From the NCBI RefSeq assembly GCF_014655955.1, contig NZ_BNBO01000037.1, positions 17,075 to 81,074 on the forward strand: 64,000 nucleotides of DNA. Reading direction: 5' to 3'. The DNA is from Kitasatospora indigofera (GTDB lineage Bacteria > Actinomycetota > Actinomycetes > Streptomycetales > Streptomycetaceae). Within the stretch, counting starts at the first letter, position 1. Every line of letters begins with the position of its first letter. The notes below the pieces were generated by a model. The model worked only from the letters and a program-made list of their open reading frames with translations, did not search any database and had not been told where the DNA came from. This document shows, piece after piece, positions 1-9,084 of this stretch. Both the position numbers and the translations under genes were made by a program.

Positions 1-579
1 ACCGGAGCGACCGGGGGGCTCCGGGGCGGCCCGGAGGCCGCAGCGGCGGCGCAGCAGGGCCTGCCGGGCCTGGCGCACGCGGCGCTGCGGGCGGCCGGCG
101 GCACCGTGGCCGTCGCCGAGTCGCTCACCGGCGGGCTGCTCGCCGCCACGCTGGTCGACGTCCCCGGCGCCTCGGCGACCTTCCGGGGCTCGGTCACCGC
201 GTACGCGACCGAACTGAAGGCCTCGGTGCTCGGCGTCGACGAGGGCCTGCTGGACGTCCACGGCCCGGTCCACCCGGTGGTGGCCCGCCAGATGGCCGAG
301 GGGGTGCGGCGGCTGCTCGGCGCCACGTACGGGCTCGCGACCACCGGAGTGGCCGGCCCGGATCCGCAGGACGGCCACCCCGTGGGGACGGTGTATCTCG
401 CTTTTGCAAGTCCTGCGGGAAGTCTGGTCACTTCGCCACGGTTGTCCGGAGAGCGTGCCACAATCCGTCGCAAGGCGGTGACGGCCGCGCTCGAACTGCT
501 CCTGCGGCAGCTGCCGGCCGACCCCGGACCCGGCCGGGAGCCGCACCCGGGCCAGGATCCCGGCCCGGGCGGGAACTGA
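1..579 (+). CDS. cinA: CinA C-terminal domain protein (nicotinamide-nucleotide amidohydrolase family), 5' end outside window
   Basis: This is the C-terminal amidase domain of the CinA/PncC family, which deamidates nicotinamide mononucleotide in pyridine-nucleotide salvage. The motif AVAESLTGGLL lies near the start, followed by VPGASATFRGSVTAYA and the conserved TTGVAGPDPQDG segment near the end of the domain. The frame is open from base 1, and the residues before the GTG at 106 still read like the family's N-terminal helix (LAHAALRAAGGTVAVAES). The true start is therefore probably upstream of the window and 106 is not the start. The tail is Pro/Gly-rich and probably disordered. In streptomycetes the gene sits between pgsA and clgR, and clgR does follow here. 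Family call is secure; the start is not visible. Confidence 0.85.
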   Translation, partial: TGATGGLRGGPEAAAAAQQGLPGLAHAALRAAGGTVAVAESLTGGLLAATLVDVPGASATFRGSVTAYATELKASVLGVDEGLLDVHGPVHPVVARQMAEGVRRLLGATYGLATTGVAGPDPQDGHPVGTVYLAFASPAGSLVTSPRLSGERATIRRKAVTAALELLLRQLPADPGPGREPHPGQDPGPGGN

Positions 580-857
580 CGAACTGGCGGATCCGGTCGT
601 CGTACCTGGAGGATCGTGTTACATCGAAGGGCCTGGTTGGGCAGATACCAGGTGGGAGACGAGTGCGCGGCGGTTGCCGCGCCCCCGGAGCCGGGCACAG
701 TGAGGGGCCCGACGAGCCGGGTGGGACAACGGATACAGGGGAGGGGGCAGCCTTGCAGCCCAGAGTGAACACGACCACGGTCCCCGCACGCGACGCGGGC
801 GAGGCGGTACGGTGGGGACGTGACATCTCGATCCGCAGTCCGAGGAGGGAGGCACCG

Positions 858-1229
858 ATGATCCTGCTCCGTCGCCTACTGGGCGATGTACTGCGTCGGC
901 AGCGCCAGCGCCAGGGCCGCACACTTCGCGAGGTGTCGGCGGCAGCCAGGGTTTCGCTCGGTTACCTCTCCGAGGTCGAGCGGGGCCAGAAGGAGGCCTC
1001 CTCGGAGCTGCTCTCCGCCATCTGCGACGCGCTCGACGTCCGGATGTCCGAGGTCATGCGCGAGGTCAGCGACGAACTGTCGCTCGCCGAACTTGCGGCG
1101 ATGGCCACCCTCTCCGAAGGTGAAATGCTGAGGCCGGTTCTCGAACCCGTGCCGCTGCCGGCTCCCGGCGTCGACCGGATGAGTTCCATCTCGCCCAAGG
1201 CCTCGGCCGTGGACGTGGTCGCGGCCTGA
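858..1229 (+). CDS. clgR: XRE-family transcriptional activator ClgR
   Basis: A 123-residue regulator with a Cro/C1-type helix-turn-helix at about residues 10-65 (LREVSAAARVSLGYLSEVERG), very close to actinobacterial ClgR, which activates clp protease genes and other stress genes. The ATG at 858 is chosen because GAGGAGGGA (842-850) stands 7 nt upstream and because known ClgR proteins begin MILLRRLLGDVLRRQR. An in-frame TTG at 753 with a G-rich upstream stretch would add 35 residues and is less likely. The protein ends in VDVVAA. Streptomyces ClgR and its relative PopR are known ClpP substrates recognised through C-terminal alanines, so the end fits a degron (family knowledge; here seen only as sequence). 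The 278 nt between cinA and this gene hold no other convincing gene. Confidence 0.92.
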   Translation: MILLRRLLGDVLRRQRQRQGRTLREVSAAARVSLGYLSEVERGQKEASSELLSAICDALDVRMSEVMREVSDELSLAELAAMATLSEGEMLRPVLEPVPLPAPGVDRMSSISPKASAVDVVAA

Positions 1230-1287
1230 CCCGACCGGATCCCGCCCTCCCCCGGGCCCGACCCGGGGACGAGCGAAGGAGACGGCG

Positions 1288-1569
1288 GTGCGCAGAGTCG
1301 TGGCGGCGGGTGCCGATGCCCGAATACGTCTGAACCGGGTGCTCCCGCGCCCGGTCCGATGGGTCCTGGCGGTCCTGCTGGGTGCCTTCTGCTGCCGGCT
1401 CCTGCTGACCGGGGGGCCGGGCGCCGACGGCGTCGTCCTCGGGGCGCTGGCCGCCGGCGGCTGGGGCCTGGGGCTGCTGCCCATCCACGCCGACCCCCGG
1501 TTGACCGGGCCACCGCGTCGATCGGGTGAATCCGCCGCCCCGGCGGAGCCGACGGCCCCGGCGGAGTGA
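1288..1569 (+). CDS. small membrane protein, function unknown
   Basis: A 93-residue ORF starting at GTG with AAGGAG (1275-1280) 7 nt upstream. It has two hydrophobic stretches, about residues 24-42 and 46-62, separated by a short Gly-rich turn, then a Pro/Ala-rich hydrophilic tail. It lies 58 nt after clgR on the same strand and before a strong terminator, so it may be co-transcribed with clgR. I do not recognise a family. The ribosome binding site, membrane pattern and terminator placement argue that it is real; short length and high GC leave doubt. Confidence 0.55.
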   Translation: MRRVVAAGADARIRLNRVLPRPVRWVLAVLLGAFCCRLLLTGGPGADGVVLGALAAGGWGLGLLPIHADPRLTGPPRRSGESAAPAEPTAPAE

Positions 1570-1596
1570 TCCGGCGACACCCCACGAACGTGTGCA

Positions 1597-1657
1597 CGAC
1601 GGCCGTGGGGAGGCCACCCGTAGCCTCCGGGTACGGGTGGCCTCCCCACGGCCGTCG
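1597..1657. terminator. bidirectional intrinsic terminator, 26-bp perfect stem
   Basis: Bases 1597-1622 are perfectly complementary to 1632-1657, leaving a 9-nt loop. It lies between the 3' ends of two convergent transcription units (the clgR side and lhr). There is no T tract, as is usual in streptomycetes. Confidence 0.88.
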
Positions 1658-1746
1658 CGCGTCTCCGGGCCCGCCCGGGCCCCTCCCGGCCGCCTTGCCG
1701 CGCCCGCCGGCCGGGGCGCTCCGCCGCCCGGCGGGCCGCCCGGTGC

Positions 1747-4700
1747 TCAGGGGCGCAGTCGCAGGCCCCGCGGGGTCGGGTGGAAGCCCGCGGCCTCCAG
1801 CGCCGCGCCGAGGTCCGAGGTCAGCGCCGGCTCCCCGTTGGCCCGCTCCACCGTCACACTGCCCAGCGCGCCGGCGCGGACGGCGCCGGCCAGCGCCTCG
1901 GCGGCCAGCGCCCGGGTGGCGGCGTCCTCGGGCCAGGCGAGCAGCGACTTGCCGCCCCGCTCCACGTACAGCGCCAGTTCGCCGTCGACCAGCACGACCA
2001 GCGCGCCGGCCTTCCGCCCGGGGCGGTGGGCGGTGGCGGCCCTGCCGGGAGCCGCGCCCTTGCCGGTGCCCTCGCCCGGGGCGTCCTTCCCGGCGGGCAG
2101 GCCGGCCGGTGGCTCGGGCCAGGGCAGGGCGGCGCCGTAGGCGTTGGCGGGATCGGCGGCGGCCAGCACCAGCGGCTGCGGCGGCTCGGCGCCCGCGCCG
2201 CCCGCCCAGTCGCTGCCGCGGGTGCGCTCCAAGCGGGTGTTGACGGCCCGCAGGCGGTCGGCCGCGCCCTCCATGGCGAACTGCGCCCCGCCGAGCCCCT
2301 CCACGAAGTACCCCCGCCGGGCCCGCCCGCGCTCCTCCATCGCCGACAGCACCCGGTACACCCCGGCGAACCCGCCGGGGACCCGCTCGGCGGCCACCGT
2401 TCCCCGGGTGAGCAGGCCGTGCCGGTCCAGCAGGTTCTGCGCCTGGGCGGTGGCGCGCACGGTCGGATCGGCGGCGAGGGCCGGCAGCAGCGACCACCGG
2501 CCGGCGACGGTTGGCGGCCCGGACCGCACCCCGCCCGGCGCGAGCCGGCCCAGGCCCCGCCCCGCCCCGCCGTACCGGCCGCGCGGGGTGCCCCGGGGGG
2601 ACCGGTGCGCGGTGGCGCCCGCCGTCCGGCCCGAGCCGAGCAGGGCCCGCAGCGGGGCGAGGGTGTCGTTGGTGACGTACCCGGCCCAGAGGAGGTCCCA
2701 GAGCGCCTCGACGATCTCGCCGTCGCCGGCGGCCTGACCGGCGGCGGGCCGGCCGCCGTCCGGCGGCCCGGCGAGGGGCGGCCCGGCCGTCGGGCCCGGC
2801 CCGCCGGCCGCCCGCACCCGCTCGGCCAACTGGCGGAAGAACAGCCCGTACCCGCCGGCCAGCGCCTCCAGCAGCGCGCTGTGCACCGGTGTCAGGGCGG
2901 GCGGCAGCGGCTCGGGGCGCAGCAGGTGGGCGTTCTCGGCGAGGTGCAGGCTGATCCAGCCGTCCTTGCCGGGCAGGGCGCCCGCGCCGGACCAGCCGAC
3001 CTCGCCCGCCGCCGTGAGCTCGTCCAGCATGGCCGGGTGGTAGTCCGTCAGCCGGGCCGGCAGGACGAGCTTCTCCAGCGCCGAGGCCGGCAGGGCCGTC
3101 CCCTGCAGCTGCTCGACCACCCGGACCAGGCCGTCGAGGCCGCGCAGCCGGTGGCCGGCCAGGTGCTGCCACTGAGGGAGGAAGGCGGCCAGCGCCCGCG
3201 GGGGCACCGCCTCGACCTCCTGGCGCAGGGCGGCCAGCGAGCGCCGGCGCAGGCGGCGCAGCACCTCCGCGTCGCACCACTCGACGGTGCCGGTGTGGCC
3301 CTCGACCGGGCGGAACTCGCCCTGGACCAGCCGCCCGCCGGCGGTCAGCCGTTGCAGGGCGCCGGTGACGACGGCGGTGCCGAGGCCGAACCGGGTGGCC
3401 GCCTCGGCGGCGGTGAACGGCCCGTGGGTGCGGGCGTAGCGGGCCAGCAGATCGCCCAGCGGGTCCTTGACCGGCTCGGTGAAGGCCTCCGGGACGCCGA
3501 CCGGCAGGGGCGTGCCGAGGGCGTCGCGCAGCCGCCCGGCGTCCTCCACGGCGGCCCAGCGCCGCTCGCCGGCGATCCGGACCTGGATGACCCGGCGGGC
3601 GGCCTCCAGCTCCAGGGCCCAGAGCGGTTCGGCGCCGCGGGCGGTCAGCTCGGCCTCGCCGAGCGGGCCGAGCAGGCGCAGGGCGTCGGCGACCCCCTCG
3701 GCGTCCTTGACCCGCCGCTCGGGGGTGAGCCGCTGGAGCTCCGCCTCCAGGTCGGCGAGCACGGCCGGGTCCAGCAGCTCGCGCAGCTCGGCCTGGCCGA
3801 GCAGTTCGGACAGCAGCCGGGAGTCCAGCGAGAGGGCGGCGGCGCGGCGCTCGGCGAGCGGGGAGTCGCCCTCGTAGAGGAACTGCGCGATGTACCCGAA
3901 GAGCAGGGAACGGGCGAACGGGGACGGCTCGGGGGTGGTGACCTCGACCAGGCGGACGGCCCGGGACTCCAGATCGCCCATCAGCTCGACCAGGCCGGGC
4001 ACGTCGAAGACGTCCTGGAGGCATTCGCGGACGGCCTCCAGCACGATCGGGAACGAGCCGTACTCGGAGGCCACCTCCAGCAGCTGGGAGGCGCGCTGGC
4101 GCTGCTGCCAGAGCGGGGTGCGCCGGCCGGGGCTGCGCCGGGGCAGCAGCAGGGCGCGGCCCGCGCACTCGCGGAACCGGGAGGCGAACAGGGCGGAGCC
4201 GCCGACCTGCTCGGTGACCAGCTGTTCGATCTCACCGGGGTCGAAGAGGGCGGCGTCGGCGCCGACCGGGGCCTCGTCGGTGGTGCCGGTGGTGCCGGTG
4301 GCGCTGGGGAAGTCGAAGTCGGGGGCGAGCAGGTCGGCGTCCGGCAGCCGCAGCACGATGCCGTCGTCGGCGTGCATGACCTGCGGGTCCAGGCCGTGCT
4401 TCTCGCGCAGCCGGGCGCCCAGCGCCAGCGCCCACGGTGCGTGCACCTGGGCGCCGAAGGGGGAGTGGATGACGATCCGCCAGTCGCCCAGCTCGTCGCG
4501 GAACCGCTCGACCACGATGGTGCGGTCGTCGGGCAGGTGGCCGCAGGCCGCCCGCTGTTCGGCGAGGTAGTCGAGCAGGTTGCCGCAGGCCCAGTCGTCC
4601 AGGCCGGCCGCCCGGAGCCGCTCGGTGGCCCGCTCCGGGTCGAGGGTGCCCAGCTCGCGGACGAAGGCGCCGAGCGCCCGGCCGAGCTCCAGCGGGCGGC

Positions 4701-6591
4701 CGAGGGTGTCGCCCTTCCAGAACGGCAGCCGCCCGGGGACGCCGGGGGCGGGGGTGACCAGGACCTGGTCGTGGGTGATCTCCTCGATCCGCCAGGAGGT
4801 GGTGCCGAGGGTGAAGACGTCGCCGACCCGGGACTCGTAGACCATCTCCTCGTCCAGCTCCCCGACCCGGCCGCCGCCCCGGCGTCCGCCCTTCGGGTCG
4901 GCGGCCTTGCTGCCGGCGATGAAGACGCCGAACAGGCCACGGTCGGGAATCGTCCCGCCGGAGGTGACGGCGAGCCGCTGGGCGCCGGGGCGGCCGGTGA
5001 CGGTGCCGGCGACCCGGTCCCACACCAGGCGGGGGCGCAGTTCGGCGAAGGCGTCGGAGGGGTAGCGGCCCGCCAGCATGTCGAGCACCGCGTCGAAGGC
5101 GGACTGCGGCAGGGTGGCGAACGGCGCGGCCCGGCGGACCAGGGCGAGCAGGTCGTCCACCGCCCAGGTGTCCAGGGCGGCGATCGCCACCAGTTGCTGG
5201 GCGAGCACGTCGAGCGGGTTGCGGGGGATCCGCAGGGCCTCGATCCGCCCGGCCCGCATCCGCTCGGTGACCACGGCGGACTGCACCAGGTCGCCGCGGT
5301 ACTTGGGGAAGAAGACGCCGGTGGAGACCGCGCCGACCTGGTGGCCGGCCCGGCCGACCCGCTGCAGCCCCGAGGCGACCGAGGGCGGGGACTCGACCTG
5401 GACGACCAGCTCCACCGCGCCCATGTCGATGCCCAGCTCCAGGCTGGAGGTGGCGACCACGGCGGGCAGCCGGCCGGCCTTGAGCTCCTCCTCGACCTGG
5501 GCCCGCTGCTCCTTGGAGACCGAGCCGTGGTGGGCCCGGGCGAGGACGGGCGGTGCGCCCTTGGCCGCGCCGGAGCCGCCCATCAGCTCGGCCGGCGCGT
5601 GGGCCTCGGCGAGCGCCCCGGCGCCGGCCCGCTCGACGGCGATCTCGTTGAGCCGGTTGCAGAGCCGCTCGGCGAGGCGGCGTGAGTTGGCGAAGACGAT
5701 GGTCGAGCGGTGGGCCTGGACGAGGTCGACGATCCGCTCCTCGACGTGCGGCCAGATCGAGGCCTTGCGGCCCGGCTCGTCGGCGTCGGCGGAGCCCGGG
5801 CCGGCCGGTGCGGCGGGCAGGTCGTCGAGGTCGGGGACGGGCACGACGACCTTGAGGTCGAAGCGCTTGCCGGCCGGTGGCTGGACGATCGCGGCGCCGC
5901 GCTGCGGGCTCAGGTAGCGGGCGACCTCCTCGACCGGCCGGACGGTGGCCGAGAGGCCGATCCGGCGGGCGGGCCGCTCCAGCAGCTCGTCCAGCCGCTC
6001 CAGGCTGAGGGCGAGGTGGGCGCCGCGCTTCGTCCCGGCGACGGCGTGCACCTCGTCGAGGATCACGGTGTCGATGCCGCGCAGGGCGTCCCGCGCGGCG
6101 GAGGTGAGCAGCAGGAAGAGCGACTCGGGGGTGGTGATCAGGATGTCCGGCGGGTGGGTCGTGAAGCGGCGCCGGTCGGCGGCGGGGGTGTCGCCGGAGC
6201 GGATGCCGACCTGGACGTCGGGCTCGGGCAGGCCGAGCCGGACGGAGGCCTGGCGCAGGCCGGCCAGCGGGGCGCGCAGGTTGCGCTCGACGTCGACCGC
6301 GAGCGCCTTCAGCGGGGAGATGTAGAGCACCCGGCAGCGCCGCTTGGGGTCGGCCGGGGCCGGGGTGCTGCTGAGGTGGTCGAGGGCGGAGAGGAAGGCC
6401 GCCAGGGTCTTGCCCGAGCCGGTGGGGGCGACCACCAGTACGTCCGTCCCCTGCCGGATGGCGCGCCAGGCCTCGCTCTGGGCGTCGGTGGGCGCGCTGA
6501 AGGCGCCGGTGAACCAGGCCCGGGTCGCGGGGGCGAAGCCCGCCAGCGGGTCGTCCGGGCCGGTGGGCTGGGCGGGGGTGCGAGGCGCCAT
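1747..6591 (-). CDS. lhr: large superfamily 2 ATP-dependent helicase Lhr
   Basis: A 1614-residue Lhr-family helicase. Walker A APTGSGKT is at residues 55-62, the DEVH box at 179-182 and the SAT motif at 214-216. Motif VI lies in the stretch GLQRVGRAGHQ. After the two RecA-like domains come a winged-helix region and the long C-terminal extension typical of full-length bacterial Lhr (E. coli Lhr is about 1540 residues). Lhr proteins translocate 3'-5' on single-stranded DNA and act in DNA repair in mycobacteria. The start is ATG at 6591. A Gly/Arg/Pro-rich insertion around residues 1330-1380 looks low-complexity. The gene stands alone, with divergent protease on one side and a convergent terminator on the other. 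Confidence 0.95.
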   Translation of the reverse strand: MAPRTPAQPTGPDDPLAGFAPATRAWFTGAFSAPTDAQSEAWRAIRQGTDVLVVAPTGSGKTLAAFLSALDHLSSTPAPADPKRRCRVLYISPLKALAVDVERNLRAPLAGLRQASVRLGLPEPDVQVGIRSGDTPAADRRRFTTHPPDILITTPESLFLLLTSAARDALRGIDTVILDEVHAVAGTKRGAHLALSLERLDELLERPARRIGLSATVRPVEEVARYLSPQRGAAIVQPPAGKRFDLKVVVPVPDLDDLPAAPAGPGSADADEPGRKASIWPHVEERIVDLVQAHRSTIVFANSRRLAERLCNRLNEIAVERAGAGALAEAHAPAELMGGSGAAKGAPPVLARAHHGSVSKEQRAQVEEELKAGRLPAVVATSSLELGIDMGAVELVVQVESPPSVASGLQRVGRAGHQVGAVSTGVFFPKYRGDLVQSAVVTERMRAGRIEALRIPRNPLDVLAQQLVAIAALDTWAVDDLLALVRRAAPFATLPQSAFDAVLDMLAGRYPSDAFAELRPRLVWDRVAGTVTGRPGAQRLAVTSGGTIPDRGLFGVFIAGSKAADPKGGRRGGGRVGELDEEMVYESRVGDVFTLGTTSWRIEEITHDQVLVTPAPGVPGRLPFWKGDTLGRPLELGRALGAFVRELGTLDPERATERLRAAGLDDWACGNLLDYLAEQRAACGHLPDDRTIVVERFRDELGDWRIVIHSPFGAQVHAPWALALGARLREKHGLDPQVMHADDGIVLRLPDADLLAPDFDFPSATGTTGTTDEAPVGADAALFDPGEIEQLVTEQVGGSALFASRFRECAGRALLLPRRSPGRRTPLWQQRQRASQLLEVASEYGSFPIVLEAVRECLQDVFDVPGLVELMGDLESRAVRLVEVTTPEPSPFARSLLFGYIAQFLYEGDSPLAERRAAALSLDSRLLSELLGQAELRELLDPAVLADLEAELQRLTPERRVKDAEGVADALRLLGPLGEAELTARGAEPLWALELEAARRVIQVRIAGERRWAAVEDAGRLRDALGTPLPVGVPEAFTEPVKDPLGDLLARYARTHGPFTAAEAATRFGLGTAVVTGALQRLTAGGRLVQGEFRPVEGHTGTVEWCDAEVLRRLRRRSLAALRQEVEAVPPRALAAFLPQWQHLAGHRLRGLDGLVRVVEQLQGTALPASALEKLVLPARLTDYHPAMLDELTAAGEVGWSGAGALPGKDGWISLHLAENAHLLRPEPLPPALTPVHSALLEALAGGYGLFFRQLAERVRAAGGPGPTAGPPLAGPPDGGRPAAGQAAGDGEIVEALWDLLWAGYVTNDTLAPLRALLGSGRTAGATAHRSPRGTPRGRYGGAGRGLGRLAPGGVRSGPPTVAGRWSLLPALAADPTVRATAQAQNLLDRHGLLTRGTVAAERVPGGFAGVYRVLSAMEERGRARRGYFVEGLGGAQFAMEGAADRLRAVNTRLERTRGSDWAGGAGAEPPQPLVLAAADPANAYGAALPWPEPPAGLPAGKDAPGEGTGKGAAPGRAATAHRPGRKAGALVVLVDGELALYVERGGKSLLAWPEDAATRALAAEALAGAVRAGALGSVTVERANGEPALTSDLGAALEAAGFHPTPRGLRLRP

Positions 6592-6617
6592 GCCCCCATG
6601 GTGCCGGGTGCCACTGA

Positions 6618-6669
6618 CAACGGGGGCGCGGCGGCAACGGGGGCGCGGCGAACAACGGGGGGCGCGGCG
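6618..6669. repeat. three near-perfect direct repeats upstream of lhr
   Basis: The unit CAACGGGGGCGCGGCG occurs at 6618-6633 and 6635-6650, and with one extra G at 6653-6669. The copies are 17-18 bp apart in the lhr 5' region. They could be a regulator-binding array or simple GC-rich slippage. Confidence 0.6.
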
Positions 6670-6830
6670 GGCCGAGGGCCCGGGAACGGCGGGCCGGGGG
6701 GTTCGGGCAGGTGGCGGCGTGCCGCGATGCCGTCTGCCGTAACCGAATGGGACAAAAGTGATAATCAGCTTCTATCGTGATGAATGAGACCCCTGACACC
6801 CGGCGGGACCGATGAGCGGAGGCCGGCGCG

Positions 6831-8360
6831 ATGGAGCAGGTCCACCTGGCCAGCAGTGGAACCCCCGGGTCGCGCAAGGGCCCGCTCCGGGTGCTGCTCG
6901 TCATGCTGCTCACCGCCCTGGTGCTCGGCGGCGCCGTGCCCTACGTCGCCGGCCCCGGCCGCTCCTACCTCAGCTACCTGGTGCTCGCCCGGCAGGTCGA
7001 CGCCGCGGGCTCCGCGCTGGCCGCCGAGGAGGCCCGGGCGGCCGGCGGCGACGTCGTCCAGGACTACCCGCAGATCGGGGCCGTCCTCGCCTACGCCACC
7101 GGCGGATTCGCCGAGACCGTCCGGGCCCGGCCCGGCATCGCCGCCGTCGGCGCCACCCGGACCGCCCCCGTCCCCGGCCCGCCGCGCCCGCTCAGCGGCG
7201 CCGGCGGCTTCGGCAGCGGTGCCGCCTCGGACGCCCTGGACGTGCCCGAGACGGGCGACGACGAGAGCACCGCGACGCTGCCCGACCCGGGCGAACAGGA
7301 CAGCTGGAACGTCGCGATGCTCGGCGCGGGCGTGCGCCCCGGCGTGGAGACCTCCGCCGCGCTGCTGCGCACGCCGGCGGCCGAGCGGGGGGTGCCCACC
7401 CCCGAGGCGCTGCACAAGGTGATGGTGGCGGTCCTCGACTCCGGGGTCGACGACACCCACCCCGACCTGCGCGGCGCCGTCGACCCGAAGAGCTCGGCCT
7501 CCTGCGCGGACGGCCGCCCCGACGCCCGGGCCGGAGCCTGGCGGCCGGACGACGGGGTCACCGAGAGCGGCCACCGCACCCACGTCGCCGGGATCGTCGG
7601 CGCGGTCCGCGACGGCCACGGGGTCATGGGGGTGGCGCCGGGCGTGCGGATCGGCGCCGTCCGGCTGCTCGGACCGCTCGGGCAGTACTACCCCGAGAAC
7701 ATCGTCTGCGGCATGATCTGGGCCGCCGACCACGGCGCGAAGGCGATCAACAACAGCTACTTCGCCGACCCGTGGAAGTACAACTGCCCGCAGGACCCGG
7801 ACCAGGCCGCCGTGGTCGCCGCGGTGTCCCGGGCGGTCGAGTACGCGCGCGGCAAGGGCGCCGTGGTGGTGGCCTCGGCCGGCAACGACGGGCAGGACCT
7901 CGGCGCCCCCCGCCGGGACGAGCGCAGCCCCAACGACCGGGTCTCCGGCCCGCCGCAGAGCCGCGAGCTGGGCACCGAGTGCATCCGGCTGCCGGGCGAA
8001 CTGCCCGGCGTGGTCACCGTCACCTCGGTGAACCGGGACGGACAGCCCTCCGCCTACACCAACTACGGGCGCGGGAAGGTCTCGCTGGCCGCGCCCGGCG
8101 GCGACCCGGACTCCGGCGTCCAGGGCGCGGTCGTCTCCGACTGGCCCGGCGGCCAGTACACCGCGCTGGCCGGCACCTCGATGGCGGCGGCGCACGTGAC
8201 CGGGGCGGTCGCCGTCGCGGCGGTGCTGCACCCCGACTGGAACTCCGAGCAGCTCGCCGCGCTGCTGGCGAGCACCGCGGCGGCCGCCTGCCCGCCGGTC
8301 GGCCAGGGCTGCGGGGACCGCGAGTACTACGGCGCCGGGATCGTCACCCTCCCGCGCTGA
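6831..8360 (+). CDS. membrane-anchored S8 subtilisin-like serine protease
   Basis: A 509-residue subtilase. The ATG at 6831 has a GGAGG about 8 nt upstream. An N-terminal membrane segment (about residues 19-40) has no lipobox, so the protein is probably anchored with its catalytic domain outside. A pro-region of about 150 residues follows. The catalytic triad is visible: Asp203 (VLDSGVDDTHPDL), His248 (SGHRTHVAG) and Ser450 (AGTSMAAAHVTG), with oxyanion Asn352 (SAGND). The usual HGTH is HRTH here. Several cysteines in the catalytic domain suggest disulfides. It resembles mycosins in overall plan, but no ESX genes and no C-terminal membrane helix are seen. It is divergent from lhr; an AT-richer patch at 6740-6785 probably holds the promoter. 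Substrate unknown. Confidence 0.88.
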   Translation: MEQVHLASSGTPGSRKGPLRVLLVMLLTALVLGGAVPYVAGPGRSYLSYLVLARQVDAAGSALAAEEARAAGGDVVQDYPQIGAVLAYATGGFAETVRARPGIAAVGATRTAPVPGPPRPLSGAGGFGSGAASDALDVPETGDDESTATLPDPGEQDSWNVAMLGAGVRPGVETSAALLRTPAAERGVPTPEALHKVMVAVLDSGVDDTHPDLRGAVDPKSSASCADGRPDARAGAWRPDDGVTESGHRTHVAGIVGAVRDGHGVMGVAPGVRIGAVRLLGPLGQYYPENIVCGMIWAADHGAKAINNSYFADPWKYNCPQDPDQAAVVAAVSRAVEYARGKGAVVVASAGNDGQDLGAPRRDERSPNDRVSGPPQSRELGTECIRLPGELPGVVTVTSVNRDGQPSAYTNYGRGKVSLAAPGGDPDSGVQGAVVSDWPGGQYTALAGTSMAAAHVTGAVAVAAVLHPDWNSEQLAALLASTAAAACPPVGQGCGDREYYGAGIVTLPR

Positions 8361-8484
8361 CGCCGGGCCGGGTACGGGGCCGGGCCGGGTACGGGCCCCG
8401 GCCGCACCCGGCCTTCCGCCCCGCCCCGCCCCGGCCCGGAAAAGCGGATGACAACGGCGCGGGCGCGGGACCAGCATCGGGGGC

Positions 8485-9084
8485 GTGACGGTATCTCTCA
8501 TCACGGACCGCCTGGTGCTGCGCGGCCTCACCCCGGACGACGCCGGCCGCCTGACGGCCCTGGACGCGGACCCGCGGGTGATGCGCCACCTCACCGGCGG
8601 GCGCGCCACCCCCGGGGAGGTGGTCGAGCGCGAGGTGCTGCCCCGGATGCTCGGCCACCGGGACCGGCACGCCTCGCTCGGGTACTTCGCCGCCGAGGAG
8701 CGGGCCGGCGGGGCCTTCGTCGGCTGGTTCGAGTTCCGGCCGGTGGACGAGCGGCACCCGCTGGACGAGGTCGAGCTCGGCTACCGGCTGCGGCACGCGG
8801 CCTGGGGCCGCGGCTACGCCACCGAGGGTGCGCTGGCCCTGCTGCGCCGCGGCTTCGCCGAACTCGGCGTGCGCCGGGTCACCGCGACCACCATGACGGT
8901 CAACACGGGCTCGCGCCGGGTGATGGAGAAGGCCGGGCTGCGCCACGTCCGGACCTTCCACCAGAGCTGGCCGGACCCGATCGAGGGGGCCGAGCACGGC
9001 GACGTCGAGTACGCCCTGGAGGCGGCCGACTGGATCCGGGCGCAGGCGGCCGCCGGCGGCCCGTCCGGGATACTGGGCGCATGA
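8485..9084 (+). CDS. GNAT-family N-acetyltransferase (RimJ/RimL type)
   Basis: A 199-residue acetyltransferase starting at GTG 8485. The N-terminus TDRLVLRGLTPDDAGRL is typical of the RimJ/RimL branch. The acetyl-CoA site is in ELGYRLRHAAWGRGYATEGA (a Q/RxxGxG/A-like stretch), followed by NTGSRRVMEKAGLRHV. Members acetylate N-termini or small amines; the substrate cannot be deduced. The stop overlaps the next start (ATGA at 9081-9084), so this gene and the DUF3046 gene are translationally coupled. Confidence 0.85.
   Translation: MTVSLITDRLVLRGLTPDDAGRLTALDADPRVMRHLTGGRATPGEVVEREVLPRMLGHRDRHASLGYFAAEERAGGAFVGWFEFRPVDERHPLDEVELGYRLRHAAWGRGYATEGALALLRRGFAELGVRRVTATTMTVNTGSRRVMEKAGLRHVRTFHQSWPDPIEGAEHGDVEYALEAADWIRAQAAAGGPSGILGA

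Noticed and set aside
753..857. Upstream TTG start extending ClgR by 35 residues
   Set aside because: Known ClgR proteins begin at the ATG at 858, which has its own good ribosome binding site.
1780..5685. 1301-residue open frame on the plus strand opposite lhr
   Set aside because: It is antisense to a full helicase with intact motifs and its composition (Gly/Ala/Arg/Gln-rich, no domains) is a shadow of GC-rich third positions.
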